Source: Mesobacillus subterraneus
GTDB lineage: Bacteria; Bacillota; Bacilli; Bacillales; Cytobacillaceae
Reading direction: 5' to 3'
Length of the DNA stretch: 64,000 nt
Assembly: GCF_003937825.1 (NCBI RefSeq)
Contig: NZ_RSFW01000006.1
Span: 1-64,000 of the forward strand
Of this stretch, positions 29,001 to 37,694 are shown one piece after another (position 1 is the stretch's first letter; every line of letters starts with the position of its first letter). The notes under the pieces are model-generated. The model did no database searches. It saw only the letters and a list, made by a program, of their open reading frames with translations, and was not told where the DNA came from. A program made the position numbers and the translations under genes.

Positions 29001-31256
29001 AATATATTCCGCGATATGAGATTGGATTATAAATGCTTTTGATGAACTCGTCCTAAGTTCATTATTTTCATCTAAATCATCCTCGTAGTCTGTTTCGATT
29101 AGGTAAGAACTATCAATGATTTGTGTATGGTTTGACTCGCCATGCAACGCATAATATCCTAAAACATGTGTCGGTGCGCGATTCACTTCATTCTGTGTAA
29201 TTAAACAATCGACACCAGATAAAATAGCAGATTGATTTTCAACTTTAGATAACCTTTGTAGGCAATCTGACAACTTAACATTTTCAAAGTTTTGTACCAA
29301 GTCCGTTAGCACATCTACCAAACCTTGGCGAATAAAAGCATGCTGAGCCTCTATTTTTTCTAACATAGCAGGATGAATTGGCGGTATGATAGCTCCTTGC
29401 ACAATATTATTTCGCTCTTTCCAATCCTTTTCTTCTATTATTGAAAATAAATTTGAAATTAAATAAAAATGTTCTTTTTCAAAGTTAGGGTACTTACTAT
29501 ATGATGTCCATAAGTCATTGTAGATCGTTACATAAGTATTTATTAATTCTGCAGTAACCAATGTTTTTTGAACATTAATTGCATTGTAAAAACCGTTATT
29601 ATTGATTTCCATGACGAATTTCATAAATGGATTAATTAAACGATAAAGTTTGTTTACTACTTTCCTTTCATCAAAGTTACCGTTCGTGCTAGATTCTTTA
29701 AAAATCTTAAGAGTATTATGCAAAACGATTTCATAATTTGTTAACTGGTAGTGGAATGAGGAAATATCAGTACTCGTTAATAAATTTCCTAACTGCTTGC
29801 ACGTAAAGATCGGCAGCTTATCTTCATTATTTAATGCAAGCTGCTGTTCAATATAAGGTATTAAATTAAATGACTGTAGCCAATAATCAAAGGGACTAAA
29901 TGACCATTCAAAGAACCACTTAGTTTTTTCATCACTAGCCAATTTAACTTCAAAATAAATCTTTGAAAGTGCGTTAGGTGTTTTTATAAAGTCTAAACTT
30001 ACTGCTGCTTTATTTTTTAAGGCAAATGGGTCTTCGTTATTAAAATATTCAACTGTCACAACATTTTGTACGCTTACATTCAGATAATCAACTAGCCCTC
30101 CTAAAGAGAGGCATATTTCATTCCACCGATTTGTACGATCCTCCTCTAGAATCCCTTCTGCTAACTTAGCAGCAGTTACATTTATTACAACTTTATCTGA
30201 GGATTGTACTGGCTCTGGCAATTGGGTTAGCACTTCCAAGATCATCTGTGAATACGCGTGTATTGGTTCGCCTGTTAATTTATTCACTCGGTCTTTAATT
30301 GGAGTTTCCCCTTCAGTCTTAACGCCTAGAATTTCTATGGTTATCGCTTGGTCAAATTCTGCTAGTTTTGGACGTAACTTATCTAAATTCCCACCCTTGG
30401 CAAAGTCTATAATATCCTCGCAATATTTTTCATAAGATCCAAATGTGGAATTAATGCTTGCTTCATACTCGATAAACTTTTCATTTTGTTCTTTAAACTT
30501 GTTGAATTTTTCACGTAATTTTTTTTCAGCACTATTACTAAATCCGCTTTTATACGTCTCGCGCTTAATAAACTTCTCACCGTTTTCTAGTAATTTGAAC
30601 GTTTTGCCTTTATGCAATTCGCTAAGCAATTTATTATTTACGGTAAGAATATTAGGTAATCCAAATTTAACCCATAAGTTTTTTAAAACGTATTCAACAA
30701 TTTCTTCAACTTGATACAAATTTTGTTCAGATACACTATCAGCAATCTCGCTCACTTTAAAAAGATCTAATGGAACATGTTTAAAGATACTAGCAAAAAG
30801 ATGATTGATTATAGCAATAGCTCGTTGATCATCAATGTCTAAAGTAGCAAAAAACTCTGCATATCTCCCTTTATATAATGTATTAATATCAGCTGGAGAA
30901 ATAGAATAGAAGTCTGCCAAGCCGCCCTTATCCTGTACACTTTCTGTAGCTAATAAAACTACAGATTTTTTAGTTTCTCCAAACTCATTACGAAGCTTTG
31001 TGAAGCGTTGATCTATGCTGACGAATCCTAATTTTCGCATTTCTTCTATTTCTGTTGTATATTCATCTTTCCAAATATTGTACTTTTCTTCAGAAAGTTG
31101 AACCTCTATACTGTCAAAACGAGAAGTCAAGAATTTTGCTACCTCTAAATAAATTGTTGGATGATTAAAATAATCTAGACGAATGAATGTTGCTTGGTCA
31201 GTACTATTAATTTTATCTTCAATATATGCACTTAATTTTTCAATATAAGCTTTCAT
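26016..31256 (-). CDS. dptH: DptH-like HerA-type translocase of phosphorothioation-dependent restriction
   Basis: 1746 residues, the usual size for DptH (DndH). A long N-terminal region (about 1-1280) without clear motifs, a Pro/Asp-rich linker (about 1290-1345), then a HerA/FtsK-type motor: ITGTSGVGKTYFMQ (Walker A, about 1405), FDYTDGFKKSQL, VILDEAQNLDQ (Walker B, about 1620) and LTEGRKFGWSGLFATQT. The motor motifs read like the DptH family. In Dnd systems DptF, G and H form the complex that attacks DNA lacking phosphorothioate. AGAGGTGATT precedes ATG 31256, four bases after dptG. Confidence 0.82.
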   Translation of the reverse strand: MKAYIEKLSAYIEDKINSTDQATFIRLDYFNHPTIYLEVAKFLTSRFDSIEVQLSEEKYNIWKDEYTTEIEEMRKLGFVSIDQRFTKLRNEFGETKKSVVLLATESVQDKGGLADFYSISPADINTLYKGRYAEFFATLDIDDQRAIAIINHLFASIFKHVPLDLFKVSEIADSVSEQNLYQVEEIVEYVLKNLWVKFGLPNILTVNNKLLSELHKGKTFKLLENGEKFIKRETYKSGFSNSAEKKLREKFNKFKEQNEKFIEYEASINSTFGSYEKYCEDIIDFAKGGNLDKLRPKLAEFDQAITIEILGVKTEGETPIKDRVNKLTGEPIHAYSQMILEVLTQLPEPVQSSDKVVINVTAAKLAEGILEEDRTNRWNEICLSLGGLVDYLNVSVQNVVTVEYFNNEDPFALKNKAAVSLDFIKTPNALSKIYFEVKLASDEKTKWFFEWSFSPFDYWLQSFNLIPYIEQQLALNNEDKLPIFTCKQLGNLLTSTDISSFHYQLTNYEIVLHNTLKIFKESSTNGNFDERKVVNKLYRLINPFMKFVMEINNNGFYNAINVQKTLVTAELINTYVTIYNDLWTSYSKYPNFEKEHFYLISNLFSIIEEKDWKERNNIVQGAIIPPIHPAMLEKIEAQHAFIRQGLVDVLTDLVQNFENVKLSDCLQRLSKVENQSAILSGVDCLITQNEVNRAPTHVLGYYALHGESNHTQIIDSSYLIETDYEDDLDENNELRTSSSKAFIIQSHIAEYIKTFPSNIDALSLCFINFDHLYPIIEGIKNFIKVQQKQAGKFSLELDILTSKVNYKAQNYVKLWLDQTFNVDDDIELNIQFNTYKNADIAKLNEFLEYKAYDLAFIDNLLYTSDIKYKTNVGKKIAPSETKFPMVFNPIPAPENKDERSVSISQMQFEASFAHSQLVFWTQNAYAKENEFYRVEKVLSIQKGIMDLLDIFHEKARWVVSIDTGLDKQIFDPENIISFSTGEGIYGELNVAISASIEMKKDIQARLEMRLRKLFPSWLPEMYKQAAEYCLGDSVILDGIKILRALNPYDYEIHSYLSSLLAVQSLNVTEIKEETLLKSFISLDSYDHWFNDEPNRPDLLELEIVRNENDNLLYINANLVECKMGKENPIHIEKGMTQLENSYKFLSSVFSPDSKEHDRRYWFAQLYRLLAFSPIYLTSDEFERERLNSDLNKILNGEFTINWKLTLLTYWLDYNAEELEVITHNFFGQEGIQVNHHPYGQLYIQKQLLPEAERTAVQFEDASNKEYENFADDERTFKEIAKEINRQIEDELVDDPVGNPVIEYPPLVAETKPPIAPTVSKPPSDKTIKEKGDPASKPDTVIILDPDREDPVSPSVVIEPEVDGEPSKLQDVRILLGREQRTNKEIYWEYGHPKLENRHLLITGTSGVGKTYFMQCLLLELANNNVSTLIFDYTDGFKKSQLNVDFKEAMEGKIIQFNVQREGFPINPFKRNLKEYDEDEYDLESEIDVAERIAGIFYSVYKKNGIGDQQKNAIYKATVSGLQKYGDKMSLDYLRSELESLDKGSAKTVLSKIDPLIDRKPFATENLFDWEELRREAGKVFIVQLTGFNRDTQVLLTEFILWDIWSYNLSHGSVEVPFPVILDEAQNLDQSETSPSARILTEGRKFGWSGLFATQTLQYPITKDAITRFQNASQKVHFLPPEGDNKNIASFLSPESDEQKTWATKLSKLSKGQCVVVGSNRLPDGKLGPKSKHVIDVTPLHERKRVK

Positions 31257-31260
31257 TTAA

Positions 31261-32766
31261 TCACCTCTTAAATGGATTTTCTACAATAGAAGTAGCATCC
31301 GATAAGTTTCGTAAAAAACCACTGTTTCGTAATATTTCTAAGAAAATATGCTCATTTTCATTAAAATCATTTAAAAAAGATATATCTTCAAAATGTCTTT
31401 CTGCCTCTTTAGGACCAATCACAATATTGTAGTGTTCATAGCATAACCTTAAAAATGTCGTGAATAATAGGCGTTCCCCAGGTTTTATAAGCGTTAACAC
31501 AAGGATTTTTACTAGATTTTCATTTAAGGACATGCGCATAGAACCTCCTGTAGGAGGAATGACCAAGCCAATATCCTTTCCTAACTTGCGAATTAACAGG
31601 CTCGTATCTTTGGCAGCATCTTGTAATATATTCTTTTTTGTTTTAGCCATCTCTTCATCATAAACTCTATAAATTGCTCTAAAAACATTTTCTTCTAGTT
31701 GCTGATAGCCCTGAACAGCCTTTTTGCGTATAGAACCTTGGGTGTTCTTGGTTAAATCGATTATCCAAGCTTGTCTATCTTTTAAGTTTAAAACAGTTGT
31801 AGAGCGGTAAGTCATCATACGAATAATCTGAATGGCTATTAAATTTCCTACTAGTTCCACCTTTTCAAAAGCATCCAATTCACTAGATAGTAAATTATTC
31901 AGTTCTTCGACTGTATAATGCGCTACATTTTCGTAGTCTTTTGGAATAACTTCCATTTTCTTGTCGATATAATGAAACCGTTGCTGGATAACAGGAGCAT
32001 CTACAACTTCTTCCCATTCACCTTGAATGTAGTTAGCGAGCGCACTCAATTGCGGTATGGAAATAATCATCTCTTTTAGCTTTTTAGATAAATGATTTCG
32101 GTAATCATTGCCTAATTTATTTAACCCTTGTAAAACGTGTAAATAATAGACCTCGCCACCTCGAGCCATAAACATATGTTGAGAAAAATTGAATTCACGA
32201 TCAATATTTAAGAAAGTATCTTCCTTGGATAGATTTTCTGTTCGTGTTTTCTTATTGCCTATTGATTCACTAAAAATAATTTCGGGTGTTAAGGGCAATA
32301 ATGATTGTGCAAACCAAGATCGTTTTCCGCTAATAGCGGTATAACCGTAGAATAAATCTTGTAATATGTCTAACGCGAAATCCTTATCATAGTTGGAACC
32401 TTCTATTTGAATTGTTTGTTTTAAATGTTCGCGATGATGTTCTAAAGCATAGCGGTCAATTTCAAATCGTTTTTCCTGATCACTTCTGTTGAAGAAAATA
32501 AAGCGTTTTAACCCCATTTTAGGAGCTGGATAATAATGTAGCCTTTTTGTCTCATCTTCAATTTTGTTGAAATAAAAACCATCTGATTTTATTTCTAGGT
32601 AGTCCTTTTGGCCCTCGCTTTTAGGTGATATAAATACTAATAAAAATTCCAATAAATATTCGAATAACGTTTGGTCTTTATAAATACGATGACCATAAAT
32701 TTGAATTTGAGGATTTTGTGAATTAATATCATATCCTTCATATTTAGGAAAGAATTCTAATGTCAT
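31261..32766 (-). CDS. dptG: DptG-like protein
   Basis: 501 residues, mostly helical, without catalytic motifs I recognise. Features include FFPKYEGYDIN at the start, YRSTTVLNLKDRQAW in the middle and GFLRNLSDATSIVENPF at the end. The assignment rests mainly on position between dptF and dptH, the canonical F-G-H order, and on size. AGGAG precedes ATG 32766; gaps are 13 bases to dptF and 4 to dptH. Confidence 0.65.
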   Translation of the reverse strand: MTLEFFPKYEGYDINSQNPQIQIYGHRIYKDQTLFEYLLEFLLVFISPKSEGQKDYLEIKSDGFYFNKIEDETKRLHYYPAPKMGLKRFIFFNRSDQEKRFEIDRYALEHHREHLKQTIQIEGSNYDKDFALDILQDLFYGYTAISGKRSWFAQSLLPLTPEIIFSESIGNKKTRTENLSKEDTFLNIDREFNFSQHMFMARGGEVYYLHVLQGLNKLGNDYRNHLSKKLKEMIISIPQLSALANYIQGEWEEVVDAPVIQQRFHYIDKKMEVIPKDYENVAHYTVEELNNLLSSELDAFEKVELVGNLIAIQIIRMMTYRSTTVLNLKDRQAWIIDLTKNTQGSIRKKAVQGYQQLEENVFRAIYRVYDEEMAKTKKNILQDAAKDTSLLIRKLGKDIGLVIPPTGGSMRMSLNENLVKILVLTLIKPGERLLFTTFLRLCYEHYNIVIGPKEAERHFEDISFLNDFNENEHIFLEILRNSGFLRNLSDATSIVENPFKR

Positions 32767-32779
32767 CTTAGTCTATCTC

Positions 32780-34536
32780 CTAGTCAAAATATATTTTTTT
32801 ATTGTCCATATCTAACTCAATATCTATAATTTTTGGTCCTTGTAATGTTTGAATTAACAACTTGATTACTTCTTCACCATCGGCAAATTTATATTCTTTA
32901 TATAACTGCGCTTTTAAACGGTGAATCCCATGAGATAGCACTGGATTCAACTTTGTTGAAAGAGACCCATTTGCAATTTGATAGAAATAATCAAGAATAG
33001 GTAAGGGCAATGAATAGGTCTGTGGTAACCGATTAAACTTCATATATATATTATAAGTAGGTTCATCCGAAATTGTATTTTTGATTTGCTCCGAATCTAC
33101 TACTAAGCTATCAAAATCAATCTTACCTATTAATAGATAGACATTTTGATTACTGAGTCCGTTACGTTTTAATGGCAAATACAGTACACTATCAGAGTTA
33201 ACTTCGCTACTCTCCCCCAAAATAATGACTTGTAATGCCTTAAAAACTATTTCTTTCAGTTGGCGCTTTGAGCGGGAGCGAATGCCGTTTTTACGATATG
33301 ATAAATATCTTGGATATATTGGCGAATATAAAAGACCAAATAACTGATCAGCTTGCTGTTCATCCATCTCAGAGAATAAAATCGCCATACGACGCATTGC
33401 TTTCCGTATTAAAAATGGTTCTTTTCCATAAAGTAATTGTTCGGTAGTGTAAAGCCTGCGACGCATAAAATGATCCCATGTATTTTTTGTAATCGCCCGG
33501 ACTTCTTCAACTAATATATCGAAGTTCTCCTTCACAAAAAGATCTTGATCGTATATTAATTTCTTTTCATCTAACTTCAACTTTTGAATTTCAATGATTG
33601 ATTTAATTTTTAATGCATCTCTATTTTCAGTGAAACCTACATAGCCAAAGAACAAGTTGCTAATATGATAATCAAATAATATGGTTTGACGGTTAATTAC
33701 ATTTAATTTATTGCATTGTAAGTTTCCTGTAATCGCATATGAAAGATGTGAGAGAATTTGCCGTATTGTCAATCTCATGTCATTATCAGCTAACCAGCGA
33801 TAATAATTTATTGCAAACCGTTTAAATTGTTCTTGATGTTTTTTCAAAGTCAAAAAATTGTTGTGTACCGGACATGATAAACCTAATTCACATGTTTCAG
33901 AACCTTCCCAAAGTTCTTCATTTAATAAATTATCTATCAAAAATGGCACAATGTCAGTATTATCTAATAATGCTAGGTTTATTACTAAGACAGATATGTC
34001 ACCTATAAATCCTTCTTTAAATGAATTTTCATCCATTAATTTAAGGATGTCCATCTCTATTTCATTTTCATGTAAAGTTGATTCTGAATAATAATTTTTA
34101 AAAGCTTCAATTAAAGGGCCTGTATTAGAAACAATGATACTTGAACCCTCATTGTTAATAGTTGTGAGCCCCTGTTGGATACATTTTTTTGTTTGTCACT
34201 CACCAACTCACTCATATCTTTTACATAATATAATAGGTTTCCAGTCATCCGATTTTGAACAGTGTCTTCTTCTTTTAGCTGTTCTTCAGCTGGGATTGCA
34301 TCAACTTGACGTAAAATTTGATGTAATAAGCTAGTTTTTCCATCACCAGCATGACCAGTTAATATTATAAATGATGGCTTCTCTTTAATTTTTTTTATTA
34401 GGTAACTGCCAATCTTTCTCTCCACACGGATTTTTTCATAAAAAGGGCTAGAAAACTGAGATTCTGCTATTGAATTGTCATTTGAACTATTAGCGTTGTT
34501 CATGGACTGTAAATATCTGATATATTCTATATGCAT
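32780..34536 (-). CDS. dptF: DptF-like P-loop protein, frameshifted in an A7 tract
   Basis: Two frames together give one gene of about 585 residues. The first frame (34536-34111) has FIILTGHAGDGKTSLLHQ, a Walker A at about residue 60, then YVKDMSELVSDKQK. The frame then breaks at A7 (34184-34190). In the shifted frame the text continues CIQQGLTTINNEGSSIIVSN and TGPLIEAFKNYYSES, then joins the long frame 34054-32780. That region includes a Cys pair (ETCELGLSCPVHN) typical of DptF. One additional A restores the frame. The first frame reads on to a stop at 34111. AGAGGTG precedes ATG 34536, and a good promoter lies just upstream. Confidence 0.78.
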
Positions 34537-34557
34537 ATTAACACCTCTATTTATTTC

Positions 34558-34586
34558 GTTATAATTATTTTAACATTATTTGTAAA
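34558..34586 (-). promoter_or_regulatory. SigA promoter of the dptFGH operon
   Basis: On the minus strand TTTACA (34581-34586), 17-base spacer, TATAAC (34558-34563), each one base off consensus. It gives a short leader of about 15 bases before the dptF ribosome site. Confidence 0.75.
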
Positions 34587-34864
34587 GTTAATTGTGGGAT
34601 TTTCAATACTATCTGAAAAAATCAGAAAAATTTTTTATATCTTTTTTAGGAAGCCATGAAAACGCACTCTTTTATATGGATTCCGGTTTTCTTAATTATT
34701 ATTTTTAATTTTATATGTACCCAATTTGCACTGCCTATCTGAGCCAACTCGATTAGCCTCCAGAAATTATAACGTATTCTAGACTTAATTAACTACCCTC
34801 TCTTTTTAAATAATTTCTATTTGTTTTGCAATAATCTGCAAATAGCTTCTTACTTGGAATATTA
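34587..34864. other. AT-rich intergenic region upstream of dptF
   Basis: No gene is seen in about 280 bases; composition is very AT-rich. It separates dptF from the terminator of the small operon at 34.9-35.5 kb. Confidence 0.4.
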
Positions 34865-34902
34865 AAAAGGGTATTAACCAAAATTTTGGTCAATACCCTT
34901 TT
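34865..34902 (-). terminator. terminator overlapping the stop of the 87-residue gene
   Basis: A long near-perfect stem AAAAGGGTATT.../...AATACCCTTTT on the minus strand, followed by T residues. The stop codon of the upstream gene (34890) lies inside the stem. Confidence 0.85.
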
Positions 34903-35153
34903 AGTACATCTTTATGAAAAAGCTGTGGATAGGCGTCTATGTACAACCCGTTCAAAGCCTTCCTAGCAGCCCGCCTCCCACTCCACCTATCCACCCCAAC
35001 CCCAATAAAATCCTTATAAGGCGGTTCTTCCTGGCAAATAGTCACAACCACTTTATAGTGATCATGATACTTTATGACTTCCATCTCAATTTCATCTAAG
35101 TACTCGTTGGTGAATTGAGAAACGCTCCGATCAATATAATTTATTGAAGACAT
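34890..35153 (-). CDS. hypothetical small protein next to an Xre regulator
   Basis: 87 residues, not recognised. It has an acidic, helical N-terminal half, a beta stretch (YKVVVTICQE) and a basic C-terminal part (RWSGRRAARKALNGL). It starts 26 bases after the Xre gene, so the two form an operon. Codons of the second half end almost only in G or T (see findings). Confidence 0.65.
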   Translation of the reverse strand: MSSINYIDRSVSQFTNEYLDEIEMEVIKYHDHYKVVVTICQEEPPYKDFIGVGVDRWSGRRAARKALNGLYIDAYPQLFHKDVLKGY

Positions 35154-35179
35154 ATGTGTCCCTCCGTTAATTCAATCAC

Positions 35180-35488
35180 CTAGTTAGAGTTTTTACTCTT
35201 TTTATGTACGGACTTTGTCTCTTTAACTTCAGCTAAAAATTGATTATAGTATCGGGCGTTTTCATCAACTTCTTCTATTTCTTTCACCAACTCTGATGGC
35301 TTTATTTCCAATGCAGCGGCTAATTTGAAAATGGTCAATAGTGTTGGTCCATATTGGTTTGTTTCTAGATCACTTATTGTTCTACGGTCTTTTTGACTAA
35401 AATACGCAAGATCTTCCTGACTGAGCAATTGCTTTTTTCGCAGCTTTTCAATGATTTTACCAACGAGAATCGTCTCTTCGTTACCCAA
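35180..35488 (-). CDS. Xre family transcriptional regulator
   Basis: 102 residues. Residues about 8-65 form a Cro/C1-type helix-turn-helix: IIEKLRKKQLLSQEDLAYFS and DRRTISDLETNQYGPTLLTI, followed by the family-typical LAAALEIKPSELV. The charged C-terminal tail is short. It could control the adjacent 87-residue gene or the neighbouring island genes; no target site was identified. Confidence 0.88.
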   Translation of the reverse strand: MGNEETILVGKIIEKLRKKQLLSQEDLAYFSQKDRRTISDLETNQYGPTLLTIFKLAAALEIKPSELVKEIEEVDENARYYNQFLAEVKETKSVHKKSKNSN

Positions 35489-35590
35489 TGGAAAGACTCC
35501 TTTTTACAACCATTAGATAACTATTGAATATTTTGGAACACGTATATATGACGGCATTTGTTTCCCTTGTACAACTTTTGAAATAATAAA

Positions 35591-35614
35591 AGCGACAGTC
35601 AAATAACTGCCGCT
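35591..35614 (-). terminator. terminator of the 35.7-36.7 kb gene pair
   Basis: On the minus strand AGCGGCAGT/ACTGTCGCT followed by TTTTATTATTT. Confidence 0.75.
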
Positions 35615-35683
35615 ACCGTTCTATTGACATATTCCTTTGGAATCCCTAAAAATCAGCTTCTTCGGGAAATTTTTTGATTAAAC

Positions 35684-36352
35684 TTATTTACCAGTAACCC
35701 AAGCGAAATAAAGATCGATTCTATTAATATTTATCGGACCTACAAGTCCATCTTTAATAGCTACAAGGTTATACAACTCTACAAACTGAGCATAATCCTC
35801 AAACCATTTTCCTTCCTTACTAAATGAGTGGACAAGCATTAGGGCGTTTTTCGCATTGACTTTCTTTGCCTCTATTATTACAGAGGCAGTTCGATGAAGT
35901 AACTGGTATCTAGTGTGTAGGGCATCTTCTTCTTTTAATTTTAAAAGGTCCAGAAGATACTCCAGCCTCTTCCGTCTTCCTTCACTAGGTACTTCTCCCT
36001 TCCAAGTGATAATTTTTTCACCAAATGGTTCAGCTACCTTGCCTTCCACCATGATTGTCAATAGATCACCATTAGCTTTAGCTAGCAGGTAAAGGTCATT
36101 TTGAGACTTAGCCCCTCCACCCGGCAAACCTATCTTGTATTCCGGAAATCCATATAAAATTTGTACATCTTGAAACAGGGAGATTCCGCTTTTCTTAAAA
36201 ACATTATTCACAGACCCAGGCAAGCTTTCTGCCCCCTCCCAGCAATTCGCCAGTTCATATGCAGAATAAGTTTCTTTCCAATGCTTATCTTGGTCAGCCA
36301 GCAGTTCCCTCCAGGATGCTGCACCTTTAGATGGCACAAAGTATTTACCCAT
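35684..36352 (-). CDS. possible PD-(D/E)XK nuclease-fold protein (DUF6946-like)
   Basis: 222 residues. Residues about 80-110 give GGGAKSQNDLYLLAKANGD and then TIMVEGKVAEPFGE, which matches the Asp...Glu-x-Lys spacing of the PD-(D/E)XK fold. The rest is helical with RRKRLEYLLDLL and a C-terminal NRIDLYFAWV. The family name is a recollection (DUF6946) and not certain. It follows the 117-residue gene by about 20 bases and shares its terminator, so they act together. Confidence 0.6.
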   Translation of the reverse strand: MGKYFVPSKGAASWRELLADQDKHWKETYSAYELANCWEGAESLPGSVNNVFKKSGISLFQDVQILYGFPEYKIGLPGGGAKSQNDLYLLAKANGDLLTIMVEGKVAEPFGEKIITWKGEVPSEGRRKRLEYLLDLLKLKEEDALHTRYQLLHRTASVIIEAKKVNAKNALMLVHSFSKEGKWFEDYAQFVELYNLVAIKDGLVGPININRIDLYFAWVTGK

Positions 36353-36375
36353 AGTTACCCCCTAATATAAAAAAA

Positions 36376-36720
36376 TTATTTTAAAACCGGATTTGTGTCA
36401 TTCGCTAGATGTTTAATAAGTGAGAAGTAATATACTTGATTTACAGTAATAGAAGTAACCTCCTGACTCACAGATTCTCCTTTTTCCCGTCTCAAATATA
36501 GAGGATAAACCTTTTTAAACGTGCTGTAATTTAATTTTCTTTGTGCTGATAACTTACTAGAAGGGACATGTTCGGTTGCCTTGTCTATATAGATGTTATT
36601 TCCATCTGTGCTTGCAGAGAACCATACAGGGGTCTTGTTGATCTTCGGAACAGAAGGAAATTCGTTGTTATTTCCAGTTAACTGAGACACAATCGCATTC
36701 CAGGCTTGTTTTTCATCCAT
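36376..36720 (-). CDS. hypothetical protein partnered with the nuclease-fold gene
   Basis: 114 residues from ATG 36720, chosen because AAAGGTG lies directly upstream; the open frame begins nine bases earlier at a GTG that is part of that site. Contains WFSASTDGNNIYIDKA and KLSAQRKLNYSTFKKVYPLY. No family recognised. Its tight link to the next gene suggests a two-gene module. Confidence 0.6.
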   Translation of the reverse strand: MDEKQAWNAIVSQLTGNNNEFPSVPKINKTPVWFSASTDGNNIYIDKATEHVPSSKLSAQRKLNYSTFKKVYPLYLRREKGESVSQEVTSITVNQVYYFSLIKHLANDTNPVLK

Positions 36721-36869
36721 ACTTATCACCTTTCTTTAATTTATAATTGTTAATTTTCAACAAATGAACTTTACTTCCCTGCCATTTTTAGGCATAGCTC
36801 TTAGAAAATTTTTAGAATCATTTTCACTATTTATCCACCATATATTTTTCTTTATAAAGGAGTTATCAG

Positions 36870-37065
36870 TATAGAAAATGAGGAGTGATGGAATTGGCAA
36901 ATTGGAGTTAAAGGGAAGAAAGTTATTTATTAAACGTAATATCTCAATATCGACAAAAAATTGAGAAATTAAGTCATATAGTGCAGGAAATCCTGATGGG
37001 AAAGCATACGGAGTAGACAATCATAATGACGCCTTCATTGGATACAGGATTTTTGTTGATGGATG
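36870..37065. other. readable fragments without an intact gene
   Basis: On the plus strand a broken frame reads GKLELKGRKLFIKRN, then after a stop SAGNPDGKAYGVDNHNDAF and IGYRIFVDG. On the minus strand an 87-codon open frame covers the same bases (36757-37020). No start with a ribosome site supports either strand. It may be part of the decayed gene to the right, possibly inverted. Confidence 0.3.
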
Positions 37066-37563
37066 TCATCTGGGACCGTGCAAAACTGTGATGCTTTCTC
37101 CATCTTCTTTCCTTGAAAATTTACATTCATAATAGAATTTACCGTTGTCATAACCTTCCGGAAATTATTCAGCCGCGGAATTTTCGATTTGTGCGGAGAC
37201 TTGGGCGACCGCTACACCATTAAACAATTCCACTCCGTAGATACTGGCATTATTGATGATTTCTTTACCGGTTTGTTCGTGGTTGACTCCATACAGGATG
37301 ACAAAATCATCATTTGATGTTAATTGAAAGTTTTCTGACCTCAAATAAGCAGCGTCTCTGTTATCCCCAATCGTATCCTAATTCATTACTGTTGCTACAT
37401 ATCCTTCGAAGATCCAAAGGTCTGTTTCCAAATCGACAATGTTGTATTCTGGACTGCCGTACTTCTTAATGATCTCATTGCTTAGAGGTGTCATCTCATT
37501 CCTTGCATTAGGTAAGAATCTCGAATTCTGTGGTACTTGTTTCTCTGCGTTTCAGATCTGGGA
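37066..37563 (-). pseudogene. decayed gene of unknown family with two in-frame stops
   Basis: One minus-strand frame reads as protein over about 165 codons: KYGSPEYNIVDLETDLWIF, a TAG at 37379-37381, DTIGDNRDAAYLRSENF, NHEQTGKEIINNASIYG, ending NSAAE with a TAA at 37165-37167, then EGYDNGKFYYECKFSRKE and a final TGA. No start codon with a ribosome site is left. The parent looks like an exported, beta-rich protein, but no family is certain. Confidence 0.7.
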
Positions 37564-37636
37564 TCGTCCAGGGCTGAAGGATCGTGACAGGAGTGTTCGG
37601 TGTTATACGGAATACCTTTAAAAAGACAAACAAAAA

Positions 37637-37662
37637 AGCGACAGTAAATAGTAACTGCCGCT
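37637..37662 (-). terminator. terminator after the hemolysin III fragment
   Basis: On the minus strand AGCGGCAGT/ACTGTCGCT with a seven-base loop, followed by TTTTTT. It closely resembles the terminator at 35591-35614. Confidence 0.75.
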
Positions 37663-37694
37663 TTCAGTTCTAATACCTAGAAAATATAAAATTG

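Noticed and set aside
34184-34190. Firm claim of programmed ribosomal frameshifting in dptF
   Set aside because: The slip site is weak, no downstream stimulatory structure was established, and the same deficit in the PP-loop gene has a poorer context.
14901-34536. Assignment of the locus to classical BREX
   Set aside because: Neither a PglZ phosphatase, a BrxL protease nor a methyltransferase is present; only the ATPases and the PP-loop protein recall BREX type 4.
34890-35488. Confident toxin-antitoxin call for the Xre pair
   Set aside because: The Xre domain is clear but the 87-residue protein shows no known toxin motif.
7579-36729. Integrated element with att sites and integrase
   Set aside because: No integrase, transposase or tRNA and no flanking direct repeats were recognised around the defence island.
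36757-37020. 87-codon minus-strand open frame
   Set aside because: No ribosome site, hydrophobic patchwork sequence, and the complementary strand shows protein-like fragments instead.
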